The notes: generated from the sequence alone by a model not told the origin. A stretch of DNA of 64,000 bases from Macrococcoides bohemicum (GCF_042658685.1 NZ_JBHSQY010000001.1); one strand, 5' to 3'. Positions 51,847-62,171 are shown, numbered from the stretch's first letter. Translations and numbers: made by a program.

Positions 51847-53004
51847 TTGAGATTTTTAACAGCGGGAGAATCACATGGTCCTAAACTAACTGTCATTATA
51901 GAAGGCATGCCTTCTAACATGCGGCTTACAAGTGATATGATCAATCAGGAATTATTTAAACGTCAAGGTGGATATGGCCGAGGTCGACGTATGCAGATTG
52001 AAAAAGATACTGTAGAGATAACCTCTGGTGTAAGGCATGGTGTTACACTTGGTTCGCCGATTACTTTAGTGATAACAAATGATGACCATAAACATTGGTT
52101 AAAGGTGATGGGTGTAGATCCAAAAGATGATATAGAACCCGTGAAACGTGTCATTACAAAACCACGTCCTGGACACGCTGATCTTGTCGGCGGTATGAAG
52201 TATCGTCACAGAGATTTACGAAACGTGCTTGAACGTTCAAGTGCACGTGAAACGGCTGCACGTGTTTCAGTTGGTGCGGTCTGTAAAGTGTTATTGAGTC
52301 AGCTGGGTATTGATATATTTTCCCGTGTCGTTGAAATTGGTGGTGCTAGAGATAACACCGATTATCCAATTCATACTATTAAAGAAAATAATGATACTAA
52401 TGATGTGCGTTGTATTGATGACAATGTTGCACAACAGATGCGAGATATAATCGATCTGGCAAAATCAAATGGTGATTCAATTGGTGGTGAAGTGCAGGTT
52501 ATTGTAGAAAACGTACCGGCAGGTTTAGGAAGCTATGTACATTACGATCGTAAATTAGATGGTAAAGTGGCACAATCTGTTATTAGCATTAATGCATTTA
52601 AAGCAGTGTCATTTGGTGCAGGCTATGATATGAAGCATTTACCTGGTAGTCAAGTGCAGGATCCCATTGGTTATGATGAATCGGGATATTATCGCTTATC
52701 TAATCAGCTTGGAGGATTTGAAGGCGGGATGACCAATGGCATGCCAATTATCGTTAATGCTGTAATGAAGCCTATCCCAACACTATACAAACCGCTTGAT
52801 TCAGTCGATATTAATACAAAGGAAGCATATAAAGCTTCTATAGAACGCAGTGATAGCTGTGCTGTGCCAGCAGCATCAATTGTTTGTGAACATGCTGTTG
52901 CTTTTGAGATCGCGAAAGAAATACTGGATGAGTTTCAATCCAATGATTTAGCTCAATTACAGGATAATATTGAACGTCACAAAACTTATATTAAGGAGTT
53001 CTAG
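51847..53004 (+). CDS. aroC: Chorismate synthase
   Basis: 385 residues; converts EPSP to chorismate using reduced FMN. Signature segments TAGESHGP, RPGHADLVGGMKYRHRDLRNVLERSSARET are intact. The TTG start at 51847 follows aaggagcg. First gene of aroC-aroB-aroA; the order is that of Bacillus and Staphylococcus. Confidence 0.96.
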   Translation: MRFLTAGESHGPKLTVIIEGMPSNMRLTSDMINQELFKRQGGYGRGRRMQIEKDTVEITSGVRHGVTLGSPITLVITNDDHKHWLKVMGVDPKDDIEPVKRVITKPRPGHADLVGGMKYRHRDLRNVLERSSARETAARVSVGAVCKVLLSQLGIDIFSRVVEIGGARDNTDYPIHTIKENNDTNDVRCIDDNVAQQMRDIIDLAKSNGDSIGGEVQVIVENVPAGLGSYVHYDRKLDGKVAQSVISINAFKAVSFGAGYDMKHLPGSQVQDPIGYDESGYYRLSNQLGGFEGGMTNGMPIIVNAVMKPIPTLYKPLDSVDINTKEAYKASIERSDSCAVPAASIVCEHAVAFEIAKEILDEFQSNDLAQLQDNIERHKTYIKEF

Positions 53005-54129
53005 ATGAAACTCATTACAAATTATCAGGTGGACCAAAAGGCGAAAGATTATGAGATTATTGTTTCAGAAAATGCATTGGAACTGGAATATGATCTAAAT
53101 CATTATCACAAATGTTATGCATTAATTGATACTTATGTGTATAGTCTTCACAAAGCAAAGATAGATACATTCATGAAAAGATATGATATTGAAAAAGTGT
53201 TGATTCCTTCAGGTGAAGCTGTAAAGACGATGCATCATTTTAATACAATGATAGAACTATTACTTGAAAAAAATATTAAACGTAATGATTGCTTGATTGC
53301 TATCGGTGGAGGGGCTACTGGAGATTTTACAGGATATGTTGCTGCAAGTTTATTACGCGGTATCTCGTTCATTCAGGTACCTACTACGATCTTAGCTCAT
53401 GATGCTGCAATTGGAGGAAAGACAGGAATAAATTCTAAACATGGCAAGAACTTAATCGGTGCATTTAAACGACCTGATGGAGTGATATATGATATTTCTT
53501 TTTTAAATACTTTAAATGATGCTGAGCTTTTAAGTGGGTTTGCTGAAATCGTGAAGCACGTAATATTGAATGGGAATTACAAAGTAAATCAGACAAGTGA
53601 TATCGTAAATGATGATTTATCAAGATTAATGCAGGCATTTAATAAACCGGACGATTTAAAAGATATGCATAAAATACAGACATGGATTACTTATGGCATT
53701 CAAACGAAACTGAATGTCGTAGAGCGTGATGAGTTAGAAAGTGGCGTACGAAAGTACTTAAATTTTGGACATACGTTAGGTCATGCTTTAGAATTTTCAC
53801 ACAAATTGCCACACGGCATTGCTGTTATGCATGGGATGATGTTTGCACTTATTTTAAGTGGATATGAAGAAAATGTAATCGAAAAGTTTTATCATTGGCT
53901 GATTCAGCTAGGGTTTCCAGAAGTAGAAGTGAAGGCATTTAAACATTATTACGCACTGCTCAGTAAAGATAAGAAAAATGAAACAGAAAGTATTAGTTTT
54001 GTTGTCATGAAACAACGACAAGGTCATTTAGAAGATGTGTTTTATTTGAAATCATTTGAACACGGCACATTAAAAAAGTCTTTTGAGCGCTGGGTTACTG
54101 TATTAAGGAGTTGTTATGGTGAAAAGTAA
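53005..54129 (+). CDS. aroB: 3-dehydroquinate synthase
   Basis: 374 residues; cyclises DAHP to dehydroquinate. NAD-binding and metal motifs are visible: GGGATGDFTGYVAASLLRGI, PTTILAHDAAIGGKTGIN, NFGHTLGHALE. It starts immediately after the aroC stop and overlaps aroA by 14 bp. Confidence 0.96.
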   Translation: MKLITNYQVDQKAKDYEIIVSENALELEYDLNHYHKCYALIDTYVYSLHKAKIDTFMKRYDIEKVLIPSGEAVKTMHHFNTMIELLLEKNIKRNDCLIAIGGGATGDFTGYVAASLLRGISFIQVPTTILAHDAAIGGKTGINSKHGKNLIGAFKRPDGVIYDISFLNTLNDAELLSGFAEIVKHVILNGNYKVNQTSDIVNDDLSRLMQAFNKPDDLKDMHKIQTWITYGIQTKLNVVERDELESGVRKYLNFGHTLGHALEFSHKLPHGIAVMHGMMFALILSGYEENVIEKFYHWLIQLGFPEVEVKAFKHYYALLSKDKKNETESISFVVMKQRQGHLEDVFYLKSFEHGTLKKSFERWVTVLRSCYGEK

Positions 54130-55423
54130 AGGATTAACAGGCGAGATAAAAGTACCTGGTGATAAGTCAATCACACATCGCGCAATTATCTTAGGTAGTT
54201 TATCGGAAGGAAAAATGAAAATCATAGACCCTTTATTAGGTGAAGATTGTTTGAGTACGATAAATATTTTTCGAAAGTTAGGCGTGGATATTCGGGTTAA
54301 TGAAGTAAATAAAGAAATAATAATTAACGCTCAAGGTTATCGTAATTTTGTTGAGCCTACACAAGTGCTGGACACTGGTAATTCAGGCACAACTACACGG
54401 TTATTGTCTGGTGTACTTGCGGGGCTGCCATTTATGTCTGTGATGAGTGGTGATGATTCAATAGCGAAAAGACCGATGGATCGTGTCATTGAACCGTTGC
54501 GTTTAATGGGTGTGGATATTATTGGTAGTCAAAATAATAGTCGTACACCACTTGTTATCAATAGCATGGATAATGTTGTTAATATTAATGGGATAACATA
54601 TGATATGCAGGTTAAAAGTGCGCAAGTAAAGTCAGCAATATTATTTGCAGGTTTGTATGCAAAAAGCGATGTTATGTTAAAAGAACAGGTGACTTCACGT
54701 AACCACACAGAACTCATGTTTCAACAGTTTGGCATTGAAGTTGAGAAACAAGATGATTATATCCACTTACCAGCGCATTCCATAGATAAGTTAGTAACTA
54801 CTGATGTACAAGTACCTGGTGACATTTCTTCTGCTGCATTCTTTATCGTAGCCGGTTTAATCATTCCCGGAAGTCATATTGTCATCAGAAATGTCGGAAC
54901 AAATAAGACACGTTCTGGTATTATTGAAGTTGTTAAGGCAATGGGTGGACAAATTTCTTTAAAATCTGTTTCTGACGGTGCGGAACCGATATGCGATATA
55001 GAGGTGAAATATACAGCCCAGTTAAATGCAACAGAAATTTATGGGGATATGATTCCAACATTAATTGATGAGATACCGATTATTGCATTATTGATGACAC
55101 AGGCGCGTGGTAGAAGTGTGATACGTGATGCTGAAGAATTGAAGGTAAAGGAAACGAACAGAATAGACAAGGTAGTTGAAAGTTTGAATCAGCTCGGCTA
55201 TCATATAGAAGCTACTGATGATGGTATGATAATTTATGGACAGGAAAAAGAATTGATGCAGAGCACGCGATTTTCATCTTTTAATGATCACCGTATCGGT
55301 ATGTTGCTTGCTATTGCGAATTTATTAGAAACTGAAGAAATTGAAATTGATCATATTGATGCGGTTAATGTATCGTACCCATCATTTATGAATGATTTAA
55401 GACGATTACAAGGAGGAAACTAA
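54116..55423 (+). CDS. aroA: 3-phosphoshikimate 1-carboxyvinyltransferase (EPSP synthase)
   Basis: 435 residues. PGDKSITHRAIILGSLSEG, GNSGTTTRLLSG and the C-terminal NDHRIGMLLAIA are present. The sequence GNSGTTTR resembles class II enzymes of Gram-positives. It shares one base with the following TPR gene. Confidence 0.96.
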   Translation: MVKSKGLTGEIKVPGDKSITHRAIILGSLSEGKMKIIDPLLGEDCLSTINIFRKLGVDIRVNEVNKEIIINAQGYRNFVEPTQVLDTGNSGTTTRLLSGVLAGLPFMSVMSGDDSIAKRPMDRVIEPLRLMGVDIIGSQNNSRTPLVINSMDNVVNINGITYDMQVKSAQVKSAILFAGLYAKSDVMLKEQVTSRNHTELMFQQFGIEVEKQDDYIHLPAHSIDKLVTTDVQVPGDISSAAFFIVAGLIIPGSHIVIRNVGTNKTRSGIIEVVKAMGGQISLKSVSDGAEPICDIEVKYTAQLNATEIYGDMIPTLIDEIPIIALLMTQARGRSVIRDAEELKVKETNRIDKVVESLNQLGYHIEATDDGMIIYGQEKELMQSTRFSSFNDHRIGMLLAIANLLETEEIEIDHIDAVNVSYPSFMNDLRRLQGGN

Positions 55424-56637
55424 TGGATATTTATCAGATTATTGATCAGATTCATCTGCAAAATTTGGACAAACTGGACGAATCAATAGACGGTGCATTA
55501 TTTACTGATGATCACGATGCTTTATTTCAGCTTGGGGATACACTATTACAATATGGACTTAATCCTCAAGGGTTGAAAGTATTTTCGCGATTATTTGAGC
55601 TGTATCCTGATGAACCAGATGTGATGGCTTATTATATCGAATGTTTAATTGACGATAATCAACATGATAAGGCGATAGAGATACTTCATAATACACCGCT
55701 TACGGTAGAACGATTAATGCTCGAGGCTGATATCTATCAACAGCAGGATATGCTTGAAGTAGCTATTGAAAAAGTGAAACAGGCATATGCGATGTCTAGT
55801 GAGGATCCAATTATAAGTTTTGCACTCGCTGAACTATATTATTTTGACGGTCAATATTTACCGGCAGCCCGAAGTTATGAGTATTTGATAAATAATGGAA
55901 TTGACCGTGTCAATAATGTTAATATTCAATCACGCATAGCGGATTGTGTCTTACAATCAGGTGACTATGAAGAAGCGGTAGAACATTATGAAAAAATAGA
56001 TGACAAGGATATGCTAAGTGATGATTATTTCAAGATGGCGATCAGTTATCAGAAAGCAGATCGAATAGAACGCAGTATTCAAACATTACAAACCTTATTA
56101 GATAAAGATCCGGATTATATGCAGGCTTATTTATTACTCGTAAACTTGTTAGAAAGCGAACGTAAATACAATGATGCAATCATAGTAGGACAAAAAGGTT
56201 TAAGTTTAAATGAGTTTTATAAAGAATTGCTTGTTGATACAGGCCGCATCATGATTAAGATGCATAATGAAAAGGGGGTTGAATATTTAATTCAGGCGTT
56301 AACAATAGATCCATCATATGTTGAAGCATCATTATTACTTGCTGATTACTATAGAGAAGAAGAAGCATATGAAGATCTTGTGAAATTATTTGCATATATA
56401 GACGAGGAAGATTTAGATCCAACAGTGATGTGGCATCTGGCTTTTAGTTATCAGCAATTAGAAAAAGATACAGAAGCGAAACATTTTTATGCCGAAAGCT
56501 ATAATGTGCTAAAAGACAATACGCAATTCTTAACGGATTATTATAACTATGCACGTGAGATTGCAGATGTAAAACTTGCCGAACAATTGTATGCGTTAAT
56601 ACTTCAAATCGACCCGAATGCGGATATTGATGCTTAA
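55423..56637 (+). CDS. TPR-repeat protein (YpiA-like)
   Basis: 404 residues built of helical tetratricopeptide-like repeats, for example PIISFALAELYYFDGQYLPAARSYEYLI and DYMQAYLLLVNLLESERKYNDAIIVGQKGL. No signal peptide, so probably a cytosolic scaffold. Position after aroA corresponds to ypiA. One-base overlaps with both neighbours indicate an operon. Confidence 0.88.
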   Translation: MDIYQIIDQIHLQNLDKLDESIDGALFTDDHDALFQLGDTLLQYGLNPQGLKVFSRLFELYPDEPDVMAYYIECLIDDNQHDKAIEILHNTPLTVERLMLEADIYQQQDMLEVAIEKVKQAYAMSSEDPIISFALAELYYFDGQYLPAARSYEYLINNGIDRVNNVNIQSRIADCVLQSGDYEEAVEHYEKIDDKDMLSDDYFKMAISYQKADRIERSIQTLQTLLDKDPDYMQAYLLLVNLLESERKYNDAIIVGQKGLSLNEFYKELLVDTGRIMIKMHNEKGVEYLIQALTIDPSYVEASLLLADYYREEEAYEDLVKLFAYIDEEDLDPTVMWHLAFSYQQLEKDTEAKHFYAESYNVLKDNTQFLTDYYNYAREIADVKLAEQLYALILQIDPNADIDA

Positions 56638-57194
56638 TGAATTACAATATCATTGATGAACGTAGTGGATTCATAAAGTATTTACTCAATCAATATGAAA
56701 TTCATGATAAAAATACAGTGTGGTTACTTAATTTGATAAAAGATAAACCAAATATTTTAGAACATATACAATTTAAAAAAACGACACAACTAAAAGATCA
56801 GTTAATCATTTTTAATCAATTTAAAGTACATTTGATATTAAGTCATGGTATTTATACTGATAGTGATGTTATTTTCCATTATCTAGTAAATAACGAAAAA
56901 CAGTTATATGTGAATATATTATTTAGTGATTTGAAATACGATATTATATGTCAGCAGGAGTTAATGTATCAAATTGATTTTCTAGTGATGGATGAAAACG
57001 ATTTAAACATTGATTATATTGAAATGAAAATAGATTTGTATGAAATATTCACAAATCCTAAGTTATATACTTATTTGATTGAACAGATTAACTACGCAAT
57101 AGAAGACACTTTACTTACAAAAAATCAAATCCGTTTTGCAATGCTTACGCAATTAAAAATTGATTTAGAGAGGAAAAGAAAACATGTTATTTAA
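56637..57194 (+). CDS. UPF0302/YpiB-like protein
   Basis: 185 residues. Recognised by position (ypiA-ypiB-ypiF-qcrABC) and a C-terminal IDEAL-like helix (LIEQINYAIEDTLLTKNQIRFAMLTQLK). Overlaps ypiF by 11 bp. In Bacillus this gene group is linked to bc-complex and polysaccharide/LPS-like regulation; the role here is not shown. Confidence 0.8.
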   Translation: MNYNIIDERSGFIKYLLNQYEIHDKNTVWLLNLIKDKPNILEHIQFKKTTQLKDQLIIFNQFKVHLILSHGIYTDSDVIFHYLVNNEKQLYVNILFSDLKYDIICQQELMYQIDFLVMDENDLNIDYIEMKIDLYEIFTNPKLYTYLIEQINYAIEDTLLTKNQIRFAMLTQLKIDLERKRKHVI

Positions 57195-57609
57195 TCATCA
57201 GGATCTAAAAACTTTGCAGGATCAACTTGAATATATAGACACTGCAATTATTCCGGTTGTACCGGTTGATTACTCAAAACATTTGATGGACATCGCTGAT
57301 CATTATGAAATGATTCAATATGTAACGATGGGAGTAGAACAACAATTTAAAGGTCGTCTGTTAGTAGTTCCACCTATTCAGCTCATAGATGATATTAAAA
57401 TCCTTGATACTATCGAATCACAATTACAAACATTCGGATTTAAGAATCTGGTATTTGTGGTACCACAAAAATTTAATCTTGAAAAAGAAAATGTGCATAA
57501 AATAAATATCTTACCTTTAGAAACATTAGATCATGAAATGAAACAGGAATTTGTCCAGGAGAATATCAAATCATTGATGAAATCAATTATTATTTTATGG
57601 AATAAATAA
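57184..57609 (+). CDS. DUF2487/YpiF-like protein
   Basis: 141 residues, cytosolic, directly before qcrA. Segments such as YIDTAIIPVVPVDYS and GRLLVVPPIQLIDD are typical of the family. Function is unknown; the conserved link to qcrABC suggests a role in bc-complex assembly or expression. Confidence 0.78.
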   Translation: MLFNHQDLKTLQDQLEYIDTAIIPVVPVDYSKHLMDIADHYEMIQYVTMGVEQQFKGRLLVVPPIQLIDDIKILDTIESQLQTFGFKNLVFVVPQKFNLEKENVHKINILPLETLDHEMKQEFVQENIKSLMKSIIILWNK

Positions 57610-57727
57610 TGACAATTTTATTACATAAATTGTGACATCTTATTGACCAAGCCACCTTAATAAGCTAAAATTGATATGTCCTAGTATATTTTATATAAAA
57701 GAATCGCGTTAGAGGGGGGAAAATTAA

Positions 57728-58231
57728 ATGAGCCAACGTGTCACAAGACGCCAATTTTTAAACTATTCCTTAATGGGAGTTGGATCATTTATGGCTGCTG
57801 GTATGGTTATGCCATTGGGGCGTTTCGCATTAGATCCTGTTTTTAAATCTGGAGCTGCAGGAGATATGATTACGACTAGCCTTAAAGTTTCGGAAATCAC
57901 TGAGGAACCAACGAAAGTGGATTTCAAATACGAACAAAAAGATGCATGGTATACGAGCGAAGTAACAGATTTTGCATGGGTTTATAAAGATGGGGAAAAC
58001 ATTATTGCAATGTCTCCAGTTTGTAAACATTTAGGTTGTACAGTAACATGGAACGGTGATAAATCAAACCCAAACCAATTCTTCTGTCCATGTCATAATG
58101 GTCGTTACGAAAAGAATGGTAAAAATGTTCCTGGTACACCACCACTTGGACCTTTAGATCAGTATGAAACTGGTGATAAAGGCGGTATGCTTACAATCGG
58201 TAAAAAACATCCAAATGAATTAGTGAAATAG
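57728..58231 (+). CDS. qcrA: Menaquinol:cytochrome c reductase Rieske iron-sulfur subunit
   Basis: 167 residues. N-terminal twin-arginine type signal anchor (VTRRQFLNYSLMGVGSFMAAGM). The Rieske [2Fe-2S] ligands are in CKHLGCTVTW and CPCHNGRY. First subunit of the bc complex that passes electrons from menaquinol to cytochrome c. Site agaggggggaaa. Confidence 0.96.
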   Translation: MSQRVTRRQFLNYSLMGVGSFMAAGMVMPLGRFALDPVFKSGAAGDMITTSLKVSEITEEPTKVDFKYEQKDAWYTSEVTDFAWVYKDGENIIAMSPVCKHLGCTVTWNGDKSNPNQFFCPCHNGRYEKNGKNVPGTPPLGPLDQYETGDKGGMLTIGKKHPNELVK

Positions 58232-58242
58232 GAGGGTAAAAA

Positions 58243-58917
58243 ATGATCGATAAAATCTATGATTGGGTCGATGACAGACTTGATATTACACCAATCTGGC
58301 GCGATATCGCAGATCATGAGGTGCCTGAGCATGTTAACCCTGCTTATCACTTTTCTGCATTCGTTTATTGTTTTGGTGGTTTAACGTTTTTCATCACAGT
58401 AATTCAAGTATTATCAGGTATGTTCTTAACAATGTACTACGTACCAGATATCGTAAATGCTTGGAAATCAGTTTATTATTTACAGCATGATGTTGCAGCA
58501 GGTGTTATTGTTCGTGGTATGCATCACTGGGGTGCAAGTTTAGTTGTAGTCATGATGTTCTTACATACGCTTCGTGTATTCTTTACAGGTAGTTATAAAC
58601 AACCACGTGAATTAAACTGGTTAGTCGGCGTTTTAATTTTCTTCGTAATGTTAGGATTATCGTTTACAGGTTATCTTTTACCATGGGATATGAAAGCATT
58701 ATTTGCAACAAAAGTAGGTTTACAAATTGCAGAATCTGTACCGTTTATCGGTCCATGGGTTAAAACATTATTAGCCGGAGACCCACAAATTGTCGGTGCA
58801 CAAACATTAACGCGATTCTTCGCTATTCATGTATTCTTCTTGCCTGCATGTTTATTCGCGTTGTTAGCAGCTCACTTTATCATGATCAGAAAACAAGGTA
58901 TTTCGGGGCCACTATAA
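58243..58917 (+). CDS. qcrB: Menaquinol:cytochrome c reductase cytochrome b subunit
   Basis: 224 residues, four membrane helices as in b6-type cytochromes. Haem-ligand histidines lie in RGMHHWGASLVVVMMFLHTLRVF and FFAIHVFFLPACLFALLAAHF. Lies 11 bp after qcrA with site ggagggt. Confidence 0.96.
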   Translation: MIDKIYDWVDDRLDITPIWRDIADHEVPEHVNPAYHFSAFVYCFGGLTFFITVIQVLSGMFLTMYYVPDIVNAWKSVYYLQHDVAAGVIVRGMHHWGASLVVVMMFLHTLRVFFTGSYKQPRELNWLVGVLIFFVMLGLSFTGYLLPWDMKALFATKVGLQIAESVPFIGPWVKTLLAGDPQIVGAQTLTRFFAIHVFFLPACLFALLAAHFIMIRKQGISGPL

Positions 58918-58949
58918 ACACGAATACACTATAAAAGGAGGTAATATAG

Positions 58950-59738
58950 ATGCATCGCGGAAAAGGTATGAAGTTTGTTGGTGATTCTCGTATTAAATCT
59001 TATGAGAAACCAAAATTAAATCGAGATTATTCAGAATTTCCAGGTAAAACAGAAAGTTTCTGGCCTGATTTCTTATTAAAAGAATGGATGACGGGAGCAG
59101 TATTCCTAGTTGCATATTTATGTTTAACAGTTGCGCATCCATCTCCATTAGAACGTGTCGCAGATCCATCAGATACAGGTTACACACCATTACCTGACTG
59201 GTATTTCTTATTCTTATATCAAATCTTAAAATATACTTACGCATCAGGTCCATTTAATACATTTGGTGCAATTGTAATGCCAGGTATCGCTTTCGGTGCA
59301 TTAATGTTAGCACCTTGGTTAGACAGAGGTCCTGAGCGTAAATGGACAAAACGTCCTTTAGCTTCTGGATTTATGTTACTTGCAGTTGCTATTATCTTCT
59401 ATACAACATGGGAATCTTCTCATTACCATGATTGGAAACAACAAGCAGCGCAAGGTAAGATTGTTTTCACTAACTTAGATAAGAAAGATCCAACGTACGA
59501 AAAGATTATTAAATCTAACTGTACAAGTTGTCATGGTGGAGAATTAACTGGTGGTTCAGGCCCTAACTTAGTTAAATCTCAATTACCTGCAGCTGCTGTT
59601 GAAGGTTTTGTTGAAAAAGGTAGTGGTGCAATGCCATCATTTAAAGATACTTTAACAAAAGAACAAATCAAAGAAGTTGGTAAATTTATCGAAGGTTTAG
59701 AAGAAACTGACGAAAGCGGTAAACCACTTAAGAAATAA
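58950..59738 (+). CDS. qcrC: Menaquinol:cytochrome c reductase subunit IV/cytochrome c fusion
   Basis: 262 residues. An N-terminal half with three membrane helices and PLPDWYFLFLYQILKY (subunit IV-like PEWY-type quinol site, here PDWY) is fused to a C-terminal cytochrome c domain with haem motif CTSCHGG and axial Met in GAMPSF. The c-haem needs the ResABC system at 14295-17677. A terminator follows. Confidence 0.95.
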   Translation: MHRGKGMKFVGDSRIKSYEKPKLNRDYSEFPGKTESFWPDFLLKEWMTGAVFLVAYLCLTVAHPSPLERVADPSDTGYTPLPDWYFLFLYQILKYTYASGPFNTFGAIVMPGIAFGALMLAPWLDRGPERKWTKRPLASGFMLLAVAIIFYTTWESSHYHDWKQQAAQGKIVFTNLDKKDPTYEKIIKSNCTSCHGGELTGGSGPNLVKSQLPAAAVEGFVEKGSGAMPSFKDTLTKEQIKEVGKFIEGLEETDESGKPLKK

Positions 59739-59743
59739 TAACT

Positions 59744-59774
59744 AAAGAATCATCCATGTGATGATTCTTTTTTT
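59744..59774 (+). terminator. Terminator of qcrABC
   Basis: aaagaatcatc / gatgattcttt with a 5-nt loop, then T run. Confidence 0.85.
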
Positions 59775-59786
59775 ATGAGGTGCATG

Positions 59787-60371
59787 ATGATAGATCAAAT
59801 TTATTACTGGATTCAGAATAAAGTATTTCTTATCTTTATTATTTTGTGTAATCTTTTAGGAACGCTTTATGGCTATTACTGGTATACTGAACAACTTACT
59901 AACACGAAGTGGTATTTTATACCGTTTGTACCAGATAGTCCGACAGCCACTTTATTTTTAATTATTGCGCTTACAGCTATTTTATTTAAAAAACATTTAC
60001 CGTTAATTGAATGCCTTGCATTTATCACACTTATTAAATATGGCATATGGGCAGTAGTGATGAACATATTAACCTTTATTGAATTAGGTCAGGTCACAGC
60101 TATCGGTTTAATGCTCTGTATATCACATGCCATTATGGCGGTGCAGGCACTTCTTTTCTTTCCATTATTCAAAATAAGATTAAAACACGTTTTACTTACT
60201 GCAATTTGGGTATTTCATAATGATGTCATTGATTATGTCTATATGCAATATCCTGTGTATAGTATGTTGAATGAATACATTCAACATATTGGTTATTTTT
60301 CATTCTGGTTATCAATATTATGTTTTGTGCTATTACTTTACATCATGGATAAGGACATAATATTTGATTAA
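59787..60371 (+). CDS. DUF1405 membrane protein (YpjA-like)
   Basis: 194 residues from ATG 59787 (MIDQIYYWIQNK); starts at 59775 and 59784 are alternatives around the site gaggtg. Five to six membrane helices; the PFVPDSPTATLFLIIAL segment is characteristic. It follows qcrC as ypjA does in Bacillus. Function is unknown. Confidence 0.82.
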   Translation: MIDQIYYWIQNKVFLIFIILCNLLGTLYGYYWYTEQLTNTKWYFIPFVPDSPTATLFLIIALTAILFKKHLPLIECLAFITLIKYGIWAVVMNILTFIELGQVTAIGLMLCISHAIMAVQALLFFPLFKIRLKHVLLTAIWVFHNDVIDYVYMQYPVYSMLNEYIQHIGYFSFWLSILCFVLLLYIMDKDIIFD

Positions 60372-60425
60372 TTTTGACCTTTTTAATAAAATTAAATTAA
60401 TCTAGTATAAGGAGGCAATACATTA

Positions 60426-61121
60426 ATGAGTTATATCCTGTATTTTATTATCATAATGTTAGTACCGATGTATTTCCAATATAAAGTAAAGTCTACTTAC
60501 AATAAATATAGTCGCGTACGTTCTACAAGTGGAAAATCTGGACAACAAGTAGCTGAAGAAATTTTAGCAGCAAACGGAATTACAGACGTTCGAGTTATTG
60601 AAGGTGAAGGCTTCTTATCAGATCATTATGATCCTAACAAGAAAGTTGTAGTACTTAGTCCATCTAATTTCAGACAACCAAGTGTCGCTGGTACTGCAAT
60701 TGCAGCACATGAAGTAGGTCATGCAATTCAACATGCAACAGGTTATGGAATGCTTAAAGTACGAAGTGCTTTAGTACCATTAGCAAATTTAGGTACTACA
60801 TTTAGCTACATGCTTATCATGATTGGTGCAGTATTAACTGGCATGAGTCAACAAGGTGGTGGCATCGGAACAATGGCTATCTGGGCCGGTGTTGTATTAA
60901 TGTCATTTGCCGTATTATTCTCAATTGTTACATTACCGGTTGAGTTTGATGCAAGTAAGCGCGCGATGAACCAGATTGAAGCATTGCATATTGTTAATGA
61001 AGAAGAATATCGTCATGCAAAAACTGTTTTATCTGCAGCAGCAATGACTTATGTGGCAGCGACTGCAGTTGCTGTAGCTGAGTTTTTAAGATTCTTTATG
61101 ATGGCAAGAAATTCAGATTAA
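60426..61121 (+). CDS. Zinc metallopeptidase, YugP type
   Basis: 231 residues. HEVGHAIQH (HExxH) near residue 97 is the zinc site; hydrophobic segments at 2-16, ~118-140 and ~150-175 place it in the membrane. Conserved AAMTYVAATAVAVAEFLRF at the C terminus. Site aaggagg. Confidence 0.9.
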   Translation: MSYILYFIIIMLVPMYFQYKVKSTYNKYSRVRSTSGKSGQQVAEEILAANGITDVRVIEGEGFLSDHYDPNKKVVVLSPSNFRQPSVAGTAIAAHEVGHAIQHATGYGMLKVRSALVPLANLGTTFSYMLIMIGAVLTGMSQQGGGIGTMAIWAGVVLMSFAVLFSIVTLPVEFDASKRAMNQIEALHIVNEEEYRHAKTVLSAAAMTYVAATAVAVAEFLRFFMMARNSD

Positions 61122-61154
61122 TAATGATGAATCATTAAAAAACGTATATTAAAT

Positions 61155-61210
61155 AAAACCGACCATATTCTATTAATCATTCATTGATTTATAAAATATG
61201 GTCGGTTTTT
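61155..61210. terminator. Bidirectional terminator between the peptidase and yitT-like genes
   Basis: 15-bp perfect stem aaaaccgaccatatt / aatatggtcggtttt with a 25-nt loop, between convergent genes. Confidence 0.82.
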
Positions 61211-61232
61211 ATTATGTATTTAATGATATATA

Positions 61233-62111
61233 TTATCTTTCTAACGGCTTTTTAAATTCATCTAAAGTAAATCCTTCGCCTAATACGTCGTGTACATCTA
61301 GCAGTGATACAAATGCATGTGGATCTATACTGTTAATGACCTGTTTTAGACGTGTGATTTCATTTCTTGGCACGACACAGTATACAATTGGACGGTCAGT
61401 TTTAGAATAATGTCCATGTGCTGAGATTAATGTTACACCACGTTCTAATACGTTACTGATTTCATCAGAAATTGCCTGGTGTTGCTCAGAAATAATCATT
61501 GCACCTCGTGCAGAGTAACCTGAGTCCTGGATTGTATCGATGACGCGCGCTCCAACAAATACACAGACGAGTGTATACATTGTAATGCGATAATCACCTA
61601 GTGTTAAATATGTTGCAAGAATAACGAGGCAATCAAATGCGAACATCGTTCTTCCCATTGGTACTTCGAAATATTTTTTCATAAGTCGGGCAAGGATATC
61701 AACACCACCGGTTGTTCCTCCGAATCGAAAGATAATGCCGAGACCAGCACCAATAAATACACCGCCAAATAAACTAGCGAGAAGTAAATCATCTTTTAAA
61801 TTAATATGTAATGGATATTTTTCGCAAATACCAAGAAATAACGATACACTTAAAGTACCTATTAAGGTATAGATAAATGAAAGTTTCCCTAATAGTTTAT
61901 ATCCTACAAAGAAAAGTGGAATGTTAAAGATTAAATTCAATATAGCAGGGCTGAAATGAAATAAATGATATAATATTAAAGCAATACCGGTAAAACCACC
62001 TTCTGTCAGCGCGTTAGCCATATTAAAATTCACGATACCAAAACTAAAAATAAATGCACCTATAAGAATCATGATAATATTAATTAATTTTACTTGAAGC
62101 GTTTTTTGCAT
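61233..62111 (-). CDS. YitT-family membrane protein
   Basis: 292 residues; five to six membrane helices (IIMILIGAFIFSFGIVNFNMANALTEGGFTGIA onward) and a C-terminal DUF2179 domain (VISEQHQAISDEISNVLERGVTLISAHGHYSKTDRPIVYCVV). Corresponds in position to ypjC. Substrate or role unknown. It is the only minus-strand gene in this part of the window. Confidence 0.9.
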   Translation of the reverse strand: MQKTLQVKLINIIMILIGAFIFSFGIVNFNMANALTEGGFTGIALILYHLFHFSPAILNLIFNIPLFFVGYKLLGKLSFIYTLIGTLSVSLFLGICEKYPLHINLKDDLLLASLFGGVFIGAGLGIIFRFGGTTGGVDILARLMKKYFEVPMGRTMFAFDCLVILATYLTLGDYRITMYTLVCVFVGARVIDTIQDSGYSARGAMIISEQHQAISDEISNVLERGVTLISAHGHYSKTDRPIVYCVVPRNEITRLKQVINSIDPHAFVSLLDVHDVLGEGFTLDEFKKPLER

Positions 62112-62171
62112 TTATTAACCCCCTTTATAAATTTAATTATACATAATAATGTTAATATTTTGGAGGTAATT

